Assembly: GCA_038330415.1 (NCBI GenBank)
Contig: JBBQNZ010000185.1
Span: 1-6,844, forward strand
Source of the DNA: Fodinibacter sp038330415
GTDB lineage: Bacteria > Actinomycetota > Actinomycetes > Actinomycetales > Dermatophilaceae
Direction: 5' to 3'
DNA length: 6,844 bases
Below, one piece after another: positions 6,823-6,844 of this stretch (position 1 is the stretch's first letter; each line of letters begins with the position of its first letter). The notes under the pieces are model-generated. The model worked only from the letters and a program-made list of their open reading frames with translations. It was not told the origin of the DNA and did no database searches. Position numbers and translations under genes: made by a program.

Positions 6823-6844
6823 GGTCCCGTTCTTCCGGAGGCTC

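Larger units (their letters stand above)
6625..6829 (-). promoter_or_regulatory. T-box riboswitch (ileS leader), isoleucine-specific, translational, ultrashort Stem I class
   Basis: The leader RNA should sense uncharged tRNA-Ile and free the ileS ribosome binding site. Reading 5' to 3' on the minus strand: a specifier hairpin at 6807-6822; a hairpin GACGTCC/GGACGTC (6801-6807 with 6783-6789, 11-base loop) that fits Stem II; a hairpin CCGGGTC/GACCTGG (6777-6783 with 6763-6769, 7-base loop) in the place of Stem IIA/B; a hairpin CCGCC-CTCG-GGCGG (6735-6748) in the place of Stem III; then the T-box sequence and antisequestrator (6658-6727). Stem I is only a short hairpin with the specifier in its terminal loop and no room for the distal AG-bulge/T-loop module, which matches the ultrashort class described for actinobacterial ileS. 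The 5' end of the transcript and the promoter are not visible; they probably lie at or beyond the window edge. Stem assignments are by eye. Confidence 0.93.

Overview
The window is very GC-rich, and its three genes are all on the minus strand, so they read from high to low coordinates: ileS, a zinc metalloprotease gene, then folC, which runs off the left edge. An actinobacterium is strongly suggested. The IleRS is the long, eukaryote-like type 2 form. FolC carries the GTNGKTS version of the ATP loop and closely resembles the mycobacterial protein. The ileS leader looks like a translational T-box riboswitch of the ultrashort Stem I class, which is known from Actinobacteria. A Micrococcales member (for example of the Intrasporangiaceae type) would fit, but that rank is inference.

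Right end (about 6617-6844): the 5' leader of ileS. It holds a small specifier hairpin with an isoleucine AUC codon in its loop, intermediate hairpins, a near-perfect T-box sequence with the UGGU bulge that pairs with the tRNA acceptor end, an antisequestrator helix, and the ileS Shine-Dalgarno. Uncharged tRNA-Ile should bind and raise translation of ileS when isoleucine charging falls. The promoter probably lies beyond the window.

Centre right (3287-6616): complete ileS, 1109 residues with intact catalytic and editing signatures. A gap of 88 bases follows; it contains a 9-bp inverted repeat just upstream of a perfect AGGAGG ribosome binding site.

Centre (1114-3198): a 694-residue pappalysin-type (M43) metalloprotease. 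All zinc-site motifs are intact, it is cysteine-rich, and it has no visible signal peptide. It is the accessory gene of the window, sitting between two housekeeping genes.

Left (1-1080): the first 360 residues of FolC (dihydrofolate/folylpolyglutamate synthase). It starts 33 bases after the protease stop and in the same reading frame. The spacing allows one transcript for all three genes, although the hairpin after ileS could separate expression. IleS and FolC share no pathway beyond general support of translation and one-carbon metabolism, and the protease has no evident functional link to either.

I found no mobile element, CRISPR array, tRNA or rRNA, and no clearly new multi-gene system. 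The points most worth a second look are the architecture of the T-box leader and the leaderless M43 protease with its unassigned C-terminal half.
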